Below, piece after piece: positions 42,558 to 51,193 of a DNA stretch of 64,000 bases (position 1 is the stretch's first letter; the number at the start of each line of letters is the position of its first letter). The stretch is from Pseudomonas fluorescens. GTDB taxonomy: Bacteria > Pseudomonadota > Gammaproteobacteria > Pseudomonadales > Pseudomonadaceae. The translations under genes were made by a program, and so were the position numbers. The stretch lies in NCBI RefSeq assembly GCF_902497855.1, contig NZ_CABVHU010000011.1, positions 1-64,000 on the forward strand, read 5' to 3'. The notes beneath the pieces are model-generated. The model had not been told where the DNA came from. It saw nothing but the letters and a program-made list of their open reading frames with translations, and searched no databases.

Positions 42558-43376
42558 ATGTCCGTAGTGGAACCCGTCGACGATCAGGCCGGAGCCCAGC
42601 AAGAGCTGCCCTTCGCGATGGTCTATGGCCAGGCGGTCATGGAAATGCCGCTGGACCTGTATATCCCGCCGGACGCGCTCGAAGTTTTTCTCGAGGCCTT
42701 CGAAGGCCCCCTCGACCTGTTGCTGTATCTGATCCGCAAACAGAACATCAACATCCTCGACATCCCGGTGGCGGAAATAACCCGCCAGTACATGGGGTAT
42801 GTCGAACTGATGCAGTCGGTGCGCCTGGAGCTGGCCGCGGAATACCTGGTGATGGCCGCGATGCTGGCCGAAATCAAGTCGCGGATGTTGCTGCCCCGTG
42901 CCGAAACCATCGAAGCCGAAGAAGACGATCCGCGCGCCGAGTTGATCCGGCGTTTGCAGCAGTACGAACGCTTCAAGGCGGCCGCCGAAGGCATCGATGG
43001 CTTGAGTCGCGTCGGCCGTGACGTGGTGGTGCCCAAGCTCGACGCCCCAGAGGCCCGGGCGCGCAAGCTGTTGCCGGATGTGAGTCTGGAAGAATTGCTG
43101 ATGTCCATGGCCGAGGTCCTGCGCCGGGGCGACATGTTCGAAAGCCACCAGGTCAGCCGCGAGGCATTGTCCACCCGCGAACGCATGAGCGATGTGCTGG
43201 AACGGCTCAAGGGCGGCGGTTTCGTGCCCTTTGTCGAGCTGTTCACCGCGGAAGAAGGACGCCTGGGGGTGGTGGTGACCTTTATGGCGATCCTCGAACT
43301 GGTCAAGGAATCCCTGGTCGAGCTGGTGCAGAATGAGCCGTTCGCGGCGATCCACGTCCGGGCCCGAGCCGAATAA
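42558..43376 (+). CDS. scpA: Segregation and condensation protein A
   Basis: The 272-residue kleisin links Smc dimers and binds ScpB in the bacterial condensin. The N-terminal domain carries FEGPLDLLLYLIRKQNINIL and EYLVMAAMLAEIKSRMLLP. A linker and C-terminal winged helix follow (LAILEL-type end: VVTFMAILELVKESLVELVQ). A 40-residue N-terminal extension precedes the core. It starts directly after the yciO stop (TAG then ATG) and precedes scpB by 11 bases, the standard scpAB pair. Confidence 0.92.
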   Translation: MSVVEPVDDQAGAQQELPFAMVYGQAVMEMPLDLYIPPDALEVFLEAFEGPLDLLLYLIRKQNINILDIPVAEITRQYMGYVELMQSVRLELAAEYLVMAAMLAEIKSRMLLPRAETIEAEEDDPRAELIRRLQQYERFKAAAEGIDGLSRVGRDVVVPKLDAPEARARKLLPDVSLEELLMSMAEVLRRGDMFESHQVSREALSTRERMSDVLERLKGGGFVPFVELFTAEEGRLGVVVTFMAILELVKESLVELVQNEPFAAIHVRARAE

Positions 43377-43387
43377 CGAGTTGAATC

Positions 43388-44368
43388 ATGAACCTGAGTG
43401 AACCCCGCGAGCTGGCGCCACTGCTTGAGGCCTTTCTGTTGGCCTCGGGAAAACCGCAATCGCTTGAACGCCTGTTCGAACTCTTCGAAGAGGCCGAACG
43501 ACCGGAGCCGCCGGTTTTCAAGAAAGCGCTGACGATTCTGGCCAAGTCCTGCGACGGCCGCGCCTTCGAGCTGAAGGAAGTGGCTTCCGGGTATCGCCTG
43601 CAGATCCGCGAAAAGTTCTCGCCGTGGGTAGGACGTCTGTGGGAAGAGCGGCCGCAACGCTATTCCCGCGCCATGCTCGAAACCATGGCCCTGATCGCCT
43701 ATCGCCAGCCGATTACCCGGGGCGAGATCGAAGACGTACGGGGTGTGGCGGTCAACACTCACATCGTCAAGACCCTGCTGGAACGCGAGTGGATCCGCAT
43801 CGTCGGCTACCGCGACGTGCCTGGTAAACCGGCGATGTTCGCCACCACCAAAGTTTTTCTCGATCACTTCAACCTGAAGAACCTCGACGATCTGCCGCCG
43901 CTGGCCGAGCTGCGCGAGCTTGAACCTGATCCGGTGCTGGATTTCGACGACGCACCGGTGCCTGCCGGGTTGCAGGAGCTGGCGGACGCCAGTGCCGAGC
44001 CGGAGGAGCCGAAGGAGGAAACCAGTTTCCATACGTTGTTGCAGGAGCTGGACACGATGGAGGAGGGGCTCAAGACTGATTTCGACGACATCCTGCGCGA
44101 TGGGGCGGTGACTGAGACTGAAGAAGTCCTGGAACAGTTCGAGCCTGGGGCTCAGATCGAAGTTGAACTTCAGGTCGAGCCTGAAGCCACAGTCGAAGAA
44201 GAGCTTGAAGATGACGTGCTCGGTGTTGCCGAAGCTCGAGAGAAGCTTCTGGCCGCCGTTGCCGCGCTCGAACAGTCCAAACCCGAGCCCGCGTTGACCG
44301 ACGAAGAAGCCGAAGCCCGGGCCCTGGCCGAAGCGATCGAGGCCGAACGCCGCGAATTCGACGACTGA
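43388..44368 (+). CDS. scpB: Segregation and condensation protein B
   Basis: The 326-residue protein has two winged-helix domains in residues 1-180: LEAFLLASGKPQSLERLFEL; AMLETMALIAYRQPITRGEI; RGVAVNTHIVKTLLEREWIR. This is the complete ScpB core. A long acidic C-terminal tail follows (about 190-326, rich in Glu/Asp/Leu), longer than in enteric or Bacillus ScpB but usual in Pseudomonas. It binds ScpA within the Smc complex for chromosome segregation. GAGTTGAATC precedes the ATG. A REP doublet follows the gene. Confidence 0.92.
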   Translation: MNLSEPRELAPLLEAFLLASGKPQSLERLFELFEEAERPEPPVFKKALTILAKSCDGRAFELKEVASGYRLQIREKFSPWVGRLWEERPQRYSRAMLETMALIAYRQPITRGEIEDVRGVAVNTHIVKTLLEREWIRIVGYRDVPGKPAMFATTKVFLDHFNLKNLDDLPPLAELRELEPDPVLDFDDAPVPAGLQELADASAEPEEPKEETSFHTLLQELDTMEEGLKTDFDDILRDGAVTETEEVLEQFEPGAQIEVELQVEPEATVEEELEDDVLGVAEAREKLLAAVAALEQSKPEPALTDEEAEARALAEAIEAERREFDD

Positions 44369-44397
44369 CCACACATTCTGTGGACACTGAGATTCCC

Positions 44398-44488
44398 TGT
44401 AGGAGCCGGCTTGCTGGCGATGGCGGTGACACATTCAACACATGTGCTGGCTGTCAGGACGCCATCGCCAGCAAGCCGGCTCCTACAA
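44398..44488. repeat. REP doublet
   Basis: CTGTAGGAGCCGGCTTGCTG pairs with its complement at 44463-44488. The spacer includes ACACATGTGCTGGCTGTCAG, related to the ATACATGTAT centres of other doublets. It lies between scpB and the DUF1289 gene. Confidence 0.85.
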
Positions 44489-44513
44489 GGGTTTGTGTTG
44501 ACTGGAGTATTCG

Positions 44514-44705
44514 ATGAGCTCAACCAAAGACCCCTGCATCAGCGTCTGCAAGTTCACCGATGACATCTGCATCGGCTGCGGTCGCAGCAAGCGCGAGATC
44601 AAGGTCTGGAAGAAACTCGACAAGGTCGACAAGCGCACGGTGCTGGCCGAAGCGGCGCTGCGGTTGATCAAGCTCGGTGCCACCGGTCGGCGGAAAAGCA
44701 AATAA
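44514..44705 (+). CDS. DUF1289 family small Cys-rich protein
   Basis: The 63-residue protein has four cysteines in CISVCKFTDDICIGCGRS, the DUF1289 signature, which could bind a zinc or iron-sulfur centre. A basic helix follows (REIKVWKKLDKVDKRTVLAE), and the C-terminus is basic (TGRRKSK). The function is unknown. It lies between scpB and rluB on the same strand, an order also seen in other Pseudomonas. Confidence 0.85.
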   Translation: MSSTKDPCISVCKFTDDICIGCGRSKREIKVWKKLDKVDKRTVLAEAALRLIKLGATGRRKSK

Positions 44706-44861
44706 CCTGGCCTCCATCGACTAGTCTCTGATGCGCGAACGCCCGCATGAGCGTATGATTCGCGACCCTCCGGCGATCCCTTCGCCCGAGTGCCCAGCTT
44801 TCAACGCTTCAGGCCCCTCACCTCAGAGCTGCCTGAACAGACCACACCGGGAGGTGCCCAG

Positions 44862-46160
44862 ATGAGTATCAAAGACCAGAAAGACGACCAGGAAATCGGC
44901 CCAGCAGGCGAAAAACTGCAGAAAGTCCTCGCCCGTATCGGCGTCGGCTCGCGCCGTGACGTAGAAGCCTGGATCAGTCACGGCCGCATCAAGGTCAATG
45001 GCAAAGACGCCACCCTCGGCCTGCGCGTCGACCTGCACGACGCCATCACCATTGATGGCAAGGTGATCAAGCGCGAAGAAGCCGCCGAGTCGGTACGCCG
45101 CGTGATCATGTACAACAAGCCCGACGGCGAAATCTGCACCCGCCTCGACCCGGAAGGCCGTCCAACCGTTTTCGACAAGATGCCGCGCCCGAAAGAAGGT
45201 CGCTGGATCAACATCGGCCGCCTGGACATCAACACCACCGGTCTGCTGATGTTCACCACCGACGGTGAACTGGCCAACCGCCTGATGCACCCGTCCTACG
45301 AAATGGACCGTGAATACGCAGTCCGTGTGCGTGGCGAAGTCGATGACGAAATGATCGAGCGCCTGAAGGCGGGCGTCGTCCTCGAAGACGGCCCGGCCAA
45401 GTTCACCGACATCAAGCAAGCTCCGGGTGGCGAAGGTTTCAACCACTGGTACCACTGCGTGGTCATGGAAGGTCGCAACCGCGAAGTCCGTCGTCTGTGG
45501 GAATCCCAGGGCCTGGTGGTCAGCCGTCTGAAGCGCGTGCGTTTCGGCCCGGTGTTCCTCAACTCCGACCTGCCGATGGGTCGCTGGCGCGAAATGAGCC
45601 AGTACGAAGTCGACATTCTGAGTGCTGAAGTGGGCCTGACGCCGGTGGCCATGCCGCAGATGAACGCCAAGAGCAAAGACAAGCTCGATCGCATGCAGCG
45701 TAAATCGTCGCGTCCGATGGGCAAGACCGAGCGCGTGCGTTCGTTGCGTCCAGCCATCGGTAACCAGACCGCTGCTACGCCGCGTGACTCCCGTGAACCG
45801 CAAATCGAAGGCGAGCGTCCAGCCCGCAAGCCAGCAGCACCTCGTGCTGACGGCGAGCGCGGTCCACGCACGCCACGTCCGGCCAACGGTCGCACCGAAC
45901 GCGGTGAAGGCCGTGGTGCGCCAAGCGGTGGTCGCAGCGATCGCGGTGCGCCTGCAGGTCGTGGCGAATCTCGTGGTGATGCGAGTCGCGGTACGCCAGT
46001 GGCGGACCGTCCGTCCGACACCAAGCGCCCGGCCAAGCCTGCGCCGAAGAAACGCCCGGGCATCGTCCTGGTCGACAAGGACGCGCCATCGGGCAAACGC
46101 CGCGGTGCGCCAGCCGGCTCCGGCCAGCGTCCTGGCTTTGGTCGTCGCAAGCCTGAGTAA
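44862..46160 (+). CDS. rluB: 23S rRNA pseudouridine(2605) synthase RluB
   Basis: The 432-residue enzyme has an N-terminal S4 RNA-binding domain (KLQKVLARIGVGSRRDVEAW) and a RsuA-family catalytic domain with GRLDINTTGLLMFT, whose Asp is catalytic. EGRNREVRRLWESQGL follows. It converts U2605 of 23S rRNA to pseudouridine. Beyond residue 260 is a long low-complexity tail rich in Arg, Gly, Pro and Ala (such as GGRSDRGAPAGRGESRG), probably disordered and RNA-binding. The ATG at 44862 has GGGAGG about nine bases upstream. A clear terminator follows. Confidence 0.92.
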   Translation: MSIKDQKDDQEIGPAGEKLQKVLARIGVGSRRDVEAWISHGRIKVNGKDATLGLRVDLHDAITIDGKVIKREEAAESVRRVIMYNKPDGEICTRLDPEGRPTVFDKMPRPKEGRWINIGRLDINTTGLLMFTTDGELANRLMHPSYEMDREYAVRVRGEVDDEMIERLKAGVVLEDGPAKFTDIKQAPGGEGFNHWYHCVVMEGRNREVRRLWESQGLVVSRLKRVRFGPVFLNSDLPMGRWREMSQYEVDILSAEVGLTPVAMPQMNAKSKDKLDRMQRKSSRPMGKTERVRSLRPAIGNQTAATPRDSREPQIEGERPARKPAAPRADGERGPRTPRPANGRTERGEGRGAPSGGRSDRGAPAGRGESRGDASRGTPVADRPSDTKRPAKPAPKKRPGIVLVDKDAPSGKRRGAPAGSGQRPGFGRRKPE

Positions 46161-46176
46161 GCGGTAAGCGCTTGAT

Positions 46177-46210
46177 AAAAAACGCCAGCCTTCGGGTTGG
46201 CGTTTTTTTT
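46177..46210 (+). terminator. Rho-independent terminator of rluB
   Basis: AAAACGCCAGCC and GGTTGGCGTTTT pair around a stable TTCG loop, followed by nine or more T residues, 17 bases after the rluB stop. One G-T pair lies in the stem. Confidence 0.9.
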
Positions 46211-46249
46211 TGCTGCTTTCACTTGATGAGGTGGTGCCTGTACTGACGC

Positions 46250-46333
46250 CTTCGCGAGCAGGCTCGCTCCCACAGGAAATCGGGTGCTACTGGCTGAATG
46301 CGACCCATTGTGGGAGCGAGCCTGCTCGCGAAA
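46250..46333. repeat. REP doublet (inverted orientation)
   Basis: CTTCGCGAGCAGGCTCGCTC at the left and its complement TGTGGGAGCGAGCCTGCTCG near 46311-46333 enclose a 40-base spacer. It belongs to the same subtype as 36493-36586. Confidence 0.85.
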
Positions 46334-46893
46334 GCACCAGTGGCAACTCCACTGAACTCGAAATGGAAAACCAGCGTTACGCCCTGTAACGAATATCTGA
46401 CGGAATCTACTGATGGGTCCTTTCGATTCGAGGTTTTCCAGACACTGTAAGGAAATACTTCCATCTTGCGGTAGTCACGAACCCTTCCCAGCCTTCTGCC
46501 CCGCTTGTTTCAAAGCCTCATCAAGGATCAGATGCGCCCCATGCCTGTCGTGCAGGTGCATAACAAGAAGGAGGCGCAATGTACGCCATGACTCATCTTT
46601 ATCTCTTCCCGTGGGGCGATTTTTCTGCCGTCCCTGTCCAGGACCTGCATAGGTCTGACTCTTTTTTTGCAGCCGCCCGAGACACTCGGGGCGGACACAG
46701 GCAATCCCGGCAAACGACACGTTGATCCAACGGTGTCTGGCAGCAGGGGGTTACAGGTGTACAATGCGCCGCGTTTTAACTGTGACCTCCTGCGCATCTG
46801 CGCAAACCTCAAGGTTATCCGCCTTGTTCACTCCGCCACGTCACGAGCGTGTCGGGTCCGATTTCGTCACAGATAAAAACAAACAGGTGACGC

Positions 46894-46956
46894 ATGACCG
46901 TTGTAAAAACGCTGGACTCCCGGTGCCTGCGCTGGGGTTTGATCGGCGCTGCTTGA
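46894..46956 (+). CDS. Possible 20-codon leader peptide upstream of aroP
   Basis: After AACAGGTGACGC an ATG opens a 20-residue frame reading MTVVKTLDSRCLRWGLIGAA, ending in TGA 60 bases before aroP. The spacing of the ribosome-like site is good. It contains only one Trp and no Phe/Tyr, so classic aromatic attenuation is unlikely. It could be a translated leader or chance. No terminator hairpin lies between it and aroP. Confidence 0.3.
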   Translation: MTVVKTLDSRCLRWGLIGAA

Positions 46957-47016
46957 AGCCGTAACCGAGCAGCAACGTCTAACGAACATCATCAAACCTT
47001 GCGTGAGACCCTTTTC

Positions 47017-48435
47017 ATGAGTGGACAAAACTCGCATTCAGGCGAGCTGCAGCGCGGCCTGAAAAATCGCCATATTCAACTGATCGCCCTCGGTGGCGCG
47101 ATCGGTACCGGACTGTTCCTCGGCTCGGCCGGCGTACTCAAATCCGCTGGCCCGTCGATGATCCTCGGCTACGCCATCTGCGGCTTCATTGCTTTCATGA
47201 TCATGCGCCAGCTCGGCGAAATGATTGTCGAAGAGCCGGTGGCCGGTTCCTTCAGTCACTTCGCGCACAAGTACTGGGGCGGTTTCGCCGGCTTCCTGTC
47301 GGGCTGGAACTGCTGGATCCTGTACATCCTGGTGGGCATGTCGGAGCTGACCGCGGTCGGCAAATACATCCACTACTGGGCGCCGGACATCCCGACCTGG
47401 GTCTCGGCCGCGGGGTTCTTCGTCCTGATCAACCTGATCAACCTGGCCAACGTCAAAGTCTTCGGCGAGGCCGAGTTCTGGTTTGCGATCATCAAGGTCG
47501 TGGCCATCGTCGGCATGATTGCCCTCGGCAGCTACCTGCTGGTCAGCGGCAACGGCGGACCGCAAGCGTCGGTGAGCAACCTGTGGTCCCACGGCGGCTT
47601 CTTCCCGAACGGTATCAGCGGTCTGGTAATGGCCATGGCGATTATCATGTTCTCCTTCGGCGGCCTGGAAATGCTCGGTTTCACCGCGGCAGAAGCCGAC
47701 CAGCCGAGAACCGTGATCCCCAAGGCCATCAACCAGGTGATCTACCGCATCCTGATTTTCTACATCGGTGCGCTGGTCATCCTGCTGTCGCTGACCCCGT
47801 GGGACAGCCTGCTGGCAACCCTGAACGCCTCTGGCGATTCCTATAGCGGCAGCCCGTTCGTGCAAGTGTTCTCGATGCTCGGCAGCGATACCGCCGCGCA
47901 CATCCTCAACTTCGTGGTCCTGACCGCGGCATTGTCGGTGTACAACAGCGGCACCTACTGCAACAGCCGCATGCTGCTGGGCATGGCGGAGCAGGGCGAT
48001 GCGCCCAAAGCCCTGGCGAAGATCGACAAGCGCGGTGTGCCTGTGCGTTCGATCCTGGCGTCGGCGGCAGTGACGCTGATCGCCGTGTTGCTGAACTACC
48101 TGATTCCCCATAGCGCCCTGGAGCTGTTGATGTCGCTGGTGGTCGCGACCCTGGTGATCAACTGGGCAATGATCAGCTTCTCGCACTTCAAGTTCCGCCA
48201 GCACATGGACAAAACCAAACAGACGCCGCTGTTCAAGGCCCTGTGGTACCCCTACGGGAATTACATCTGCCTGGCGTTCGTGGTGTTCATTCTGGGTGTG
48301 ATGCTGTTGATCCCGGGGATCCAGATCTCGGTGTACGCGATACCGGTGTGGGTCGCATTCATGTGGGTCTGCTACGGCATCAAGAACAAGCGCAGCGCGC
48401 AGCAGGTAACCAATACTGCTCCTGCCGTGAAGTAG
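47017..48435 (+). CDS. aroP: Aromatic amino acid permease (AroP type)
   Basis: The 472-residue APC-family permease with 12 helices is close to E. coli AroP. The opening is LQRGLKNRHIQLIALGGAIG, then GTGLFLGSAGVLKSAGPSM, MIVEEPVAGSFSHFAHKYWG and AALSVYNSGTYCNSRMLLGM. It should import Phe, Tyr and Trp by proton symport. The phhABC genes for Phe/Tyr breakdown lie 3-6 kb downstream, which supports this substrate. The ATG at 47017 (MSGQNSHSGEL) is favoured over an in-frame start at 46999. A strong terminator follows. Confidence 0.87.
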   Translation: MSGQNSHSGELQRGLKNRHIQLIALGGAIGTGLFLGSAGVLKSAGPSMILGYAICGFIAFMIMRQLGEMIVEEPVAGSFSHFAHKYWGGFAGFLSGWNCWILYILVGMSELTAVGKYIHYWAPDIPTWVSAAGFFVLINLINLANVKVFGEAEFWFAIIKVVAIVGMIALGSYLLVSGNGGPQASVSNLWSHGGFFPNGISGLVMAMAIIMFSFGGLEMLGFTAAEADQPRTVIPKAINQVIYRILIFYIGALVILLSLTPWDSLLATLNASGDSYSGSPFVQVFSMLGSDTAAHILNFVVLTAALSVYNSGTYCNSRMLLGMAEQGDAPKALAKIDKRGVPVRSILASAAVTLIAVLLNYLIPHSALELLMSLVVATLVINWAMISFSHFKFRQHMDKTKQTPLFKALWYPYGNYICLAFVVFILGVMLLIPGIQISVYAIPVWVAFMWVCYGIKNKRSAQQVTNTAPAVK

Positions 48436-48450
48436 ATAAACCTCGCGAAA

Positions 48451-48480
48451 CAATAAACCCGGCGTTGGCCGGGTTTATTG
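48451..48480. terminator. Bidirectional terminator after aroP
   Basis: CAATAAACCCGGC pairs exactly with GCCGGGTTTATTG around a GTTG loop, giving a 13-bp stem. Both ends are T-rich enough to act on aroP and on the leftward pseudogene. Confidence 0.8.
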
Positions 48481-48512
48481 TTTGTAGGATTTATCAATAT
48501 TGTCTGTAGGAG

Positions 48513-49021
48513 TTAATTACACTTATCCGCTATCGATATCGTTGCTGAATCTCGGTTGCCGGGGTGGTCGATAAAAGGTGTGTAACTGGGTGCCCCCTGT
48601 TTCAACTGGCCGTGCTCGTCCCAATCGGTGGGCGAATTAAATCGAAGTACTGCTGCTTGATCAATATCGGCACAGAACGAACTGTAGCGCCGCAGTTCCT
48701 CGTTCAAGTCACGTCCCGATGCCGTACAGTCTGCCCAGATGCCGTGTACCAGATACGACTGCAGCACATCGAAACCAACATAACGAAAGGCGTACTGGAT
48801 CGGCCACAACAGCAGGTGGGTGTTGCCCTCTCGACCGTTCGGCGCGCATTCGTGCGCCGACGAGCCAGTCGTTACACACAGAAGCACTTTCTTTCCCCAA
48901 CACACGCCTTGTTCGAAGCGCCGTTCACTGGAGTAAAGTCCGCCGTACACCAGTACCCGATCCATCCACCCCTTGAGCATCGCGGGGGCGCCGAACCACC
49001 ACAGCGGCGGAATCAGCCGCG
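48513..49021 (-). pseudogene. N-terminally truncated flavodoxin-fold quinone oxidoreductase
   Basis: The frame reads [20 protein letters not shown], then YGGLYSSERRFEQGVCWGKK, and ends with TDWDEHGQLKQGAPSYTPFI. This is the C-terminal two thirds of the Flavodoxin_2/NAD(P)H dehydrogenase (quinone) family (KefF/MdaB class). The N-terminal FMN-binding part is missing: upstream of the PLWWFG motif the sequence becomes the start of arfB on the other strand. No start with a ribosome site precedes the motif. The first usable ATG would give a 155-residue protein lacking the flavin loop. It is most simply a decayed gene cut when the arfB region was joined. Confidence 0.65.
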
Positions 49022-49072
49022 ATGGGATGTCGCGTGCTGTATCCTGAGGGACCTGAACCCGGACCTTTTTCC

Positions 49073-49486
49073 ATGCTGGTGATTTCCAACAACGTGCATC
49101 TGCCGGATGCCGAGATCGAATTGACGGCCATTCGTGCCCAGGGGGCGGGTGGGCAGAACGTCAACAAGGTCTCCAGCGCGGTGCACCTGCGCTTCGACAT
49201 TCCGGCCTCGTCCTTGCCCGAGTTCTACAAGGAACGGCTGCTGGCGCTGCGGGACAGCCGGATCACCAGCGAAGGCGTGTTGATCATCAAGGCCCAACAA
49301 TACCGCACCCAGGAAGCCAATCGCGCCGATGCACTGGAGCGCCTGATCGAGTTGATCCTCAGCGCCACCAAGGTCGAAAAGAAACGCCGTCCGACCAAGC
49401 CGACCCTCGGTTCGAAAAAGCGCCGGCTCGAATCCAAGACCAAGCGCGGCAGCATCAAGGCCGGGCGGGGCAAGGTCGACTTCTAG
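49073..49486 (+). CDS. arfB: Alternative ribosome-rescue factor ArfB
   Basis: The 137-residue release-factor homologue has the catalytic GGQ at 26-28 within [20 protein letters not shown]. Its basic C-terminal tail ([20 protein letters not shown]) enters the mRNA channel of stalled ribosomes. ArfB (YaeJ) hydrolyses peptidyl-tRNA on non-stop complexes, backing up tmRNA. The start at 49073 gives the family N-terminus [17 protein letters not shown]. Its stop overlaps the stop of the convergent MFS gene by four bases (CTAG). Confidence 0.93.
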   Translation: MLVISNNVHLPDAEIELTAIRAQGAGGQNVNKVSSAVHLRFDIPASSLPEFYKERLLALRDSRITSEGVLIIKAQQYRTQEANRADALERLIELILSATKVEKKRRPTKPTLGSKKRRLESKTKRGSIKAGRGKVDF

Positions 49487-50697
49487 CGCGCGTCCCGTTC
49501 TTCGCGGTGCTTCTCACTGAGGTGTTTTGGCGCCTGTCGGTACAGGTAAACGCTCAGTGCCAGGCCGCTCAGGGCGGCGAGGGCGGCGAACAGGAAGATC
49601 GAGGCAAAACCGAAACCTGCCGCAATCGCACCGGCCAGCGGACCGGTAATCCCCAGCGACAAATCGATGAACAACGAATAAGCCCCGACCGCCGCGCCAC
49701 GGCTGGAGGCCGGCACCAGGTTGACCGCTTCCACCCCCAGTGCCGGGAACACCAGCGAGAAGCCAAAACCGCTCAATGCCGCGCCGGCCAGCGCCCAATT
49801 CGCGTCCGGTGCCAGCCACAGTAACAGCAGGCCCAGGGTTTCCACCGATAGGCAGGCAATCGCCACGCGAAAGCCGCCGAGGCGGTTGATCAGGTTGCCG
49901 AACAGCAACCGGGCGCCGATGAAGCTGGCGCCGAACAGGCTCAGGCACAGCACCGCGTTATCCCAGTGTTGCGTGGCGTAATACAGGGTGATGAAGGTCG
50001 CGATAGTGCCAAAACCGATGGAGCCCAGCGCCAGTCCGCAGCCATGGGGCAGTACGCGCCCCAGCACATGCATGAACGGCAGGCGTTCACCGACCACGAT
50101 CGGCGCCGCGGTTTTTGGCCAGGCCAGCGCCAGTCCGAGGACGGCCAGCAGCACGATACTCACGCCCATGCTCCACAAGCCCAATCGACTGACCAGCCAC
50201 ACCCCCAGTGGTGCACCGATGGCCAGGGCGCCATAACTGGCGATGCCGTTCCAGGAGATGACCTTGGCGGTGTTCGCCGCGCCGACCCGGCCGATGCCCC
50301 AGCCGATCGAGCCCGAACCGACCAGGCTTTCCGCACTGCCGAGCACCAGCCGGCCGATCAACAGGCTGATCAGGCTCAAGGTCGGCAGGCTCTGGGTCCA
50401 GGCCGACAGCAGCATGAACACGCCGCTCAAGCCGCAACCGGCGAGGCCGTACATCACCGCGAGTTTGCTGCCCTTGTTGTCGATGATCTTCCCGGCATAG
50501 GGCCGGCTGAGCAGGGTGGCCAGGTATTGCACGCTGATCACCAGGCCGGCGATCACGGCGCCGAAACCCAGGTCGCTGTGGACGTAGCCCGGCAATACGG
50601 CCAGGGGAATGCCGATGTTGAGATAGCCGATGAAGGTAAACAGGACGATGGAGACGACTTGCAGCGTGACCGCCAGGGGGCGCTGGTTTTCAGACAT
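49483..50697 (-). CDS. MFS transporter (YfcJ/YhhS type)
   Basis: The 404-residue protein has 12 hydrophobic helices and the MFS loop-2/3 motif as [20 protein letters not shown]. The start [20 protein letters not shown] and [20 protein letters not shown] fit the UPF0226/YfcJ-YhhS branch, whose members export sugars or drugs weakly; the substrate is unknown. ATG 50697 ([10 protein letters not shown]) is chosen over an in-frame start at 50712. It is convergent with arfB, ending on the shared CTAG, and is followed upstream by a mini-gene on the same strand. Confidence 0.8.
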   Translation of the reverse strand: MSENQRPLAVTLQVVSIVLFTFIGYLNIGIPLAVLPGYVHSDLGFGAVIAGLVISVQYLATLLSRPYAGKIIDNKGSKLAVMYGLAGCGLSGVFMLLSAWTQSLPTLSLISLLIGRLVLGSAESLVGSGSIGWGIGRVGAANTAKVISWNGIASYGALAIGAPLGVWLVSRLGLWSMGVSIVLLAVLGLALAWPKTAAPIVVGERLPFMHVLGRVLPHGCGLALGSIGFGTIATFITLYYATQHWDNAVLCLSLFGASFIGARLLFGNLINRLGGFRVAIACLSVETLGLLLLWLAPDANWALAGAALSGFGFSLVFPALGVEAVNLVPASSRGAAVGAYSLFIDLSLGITGPLAGAIAAGFGFASIFLFAALAALSGLALSVYLYRQAPKHLSEKHREERDAR

Positions 50698-50798
50698 GAG
50701 GTATAGGTCCACGGGGCAGCGGGATAGATAGGCTGCTTATGATAGCGGCGCGAGCGGCCGCGGGTCGTGGAAAAAGTAAAACTATTTGCCGGAAGGGG

Positions 50799-50984
50799 TT
50801 ATTCAGGGTTCTGCGGGGCGACCAGCTGCGTCGTGACCAGGGCGGCCAGGGCGTTTTCTTCGCTGCCGAAACGGGCGAGCAAGGCGGCTTGTTTCTCGGG
50901 GGACAGGCGATTCCAGATCTCGATCATCTTCTCGGCGGTGCCGATCAGGAGGCTGGCCTGGCTCTCGTTGAATTCATTGGTCAT
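50799..50984 (-). CDS. Small conserved protein of unknown function
   Basis: The 61-residue acidic helical protein (MTNEFNESQASLLIGTAEKM, then LSPEKQAALLARFGSEENAL) has the character of a real gene: a start-proximal polar segment and two amphipathic helices. I do not recognise a named family. The ribosome site is weak (CCCCGCCC precedes the ATG). It lies between the MFS gene and the 43-residue gene, all leftward, separated from the latter by a perfect palindrome. Confidence 0.55.
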   Translation of the reverse strand: MTNEFNESQASLLIGTAEKMIEIWNRLSPEKQAALLARFGSEENALAALVTTQLVAPQNPE

Positions 50985-51010
50985 GGGGCGGGGCTCTGGG
51001 GTTCAGGCGG

Positions 51011-51040
51011 TGTGGAAAGCGCATGTTAGCGCTTTCCACA
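51011..51040. terminator. Perfect 12-bp palindrome between two mini-genes
   Basis: TGTGGAAAGCGC pairs exactly with GCGCTTTCCACA around a six-base loop (ATGTTA). It lies 22 bases after the stop of the 43-residue gene and 27 bases before the next start. No U-run follows in either direction, so it could be an operator or an mRNA-stabilising hairpin as easily as a terminator. Confidence 0.5.
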
Positions 51041-51061
51041 CGGTCTGGCATTGCAGGTGTA

Positions 51062-51193
51062 TCAGTCTTCGCTGTCGGCCTGGCGGCGTTCAGTTGCTTC
51101 TTCCTTCTCGGGCTGTTGGGCACCGGCTTGTTGCGTGGTCGTCTGCTCAGTTTCGTGCAGGCTTGGGAAGGGGAGATTAGGAATCTCGTGCAT
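51062..51193 (-). CDS. 43-residue Glu/Gln-rich mini-protein
   Basis: A short frame starts at ATG 51193 after a strong GAGGAG site six bases upstream and reads MHEIPNLPFPSLHETEQTTT, then QQAGAQQPEKEEATERRQAD, ending SED. It is polar, acidic and without hydrophobic segments, so it is likely disordered and cytoplasmic. The excellent ribosome site and the following palindrome support a real gene. No family is recognised. Upstream lies a large REP array. Confidence 0.55.
   Translation of the reverse strand: MHEIPNLPFPSLHETEQTTTQQAGAQQPEKEEATERRQADSED

Larger units (their letters stand above)
46161..47016. other. Long gap between rluB and aroP
   Basis: This 856-base stretch contains the rluB terminator (46177-46210), a REP doublet (46250-46333), then about 550 bases with no recognisable protein. 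A leftward 81-codon frame near 46475-46720 lacks family similarity and a good ribosome site. The last 300 bases are the aroP leader with a 20-codon reading frame at 46894-46956. Confidence 0.5.

Noticed and set aside
46475-46720. 81-codon leftward frame before aroP
   Set aside because: Basic, low-complexity sequence with no homologue I recognise and no ribosome site; not reported as a gene.
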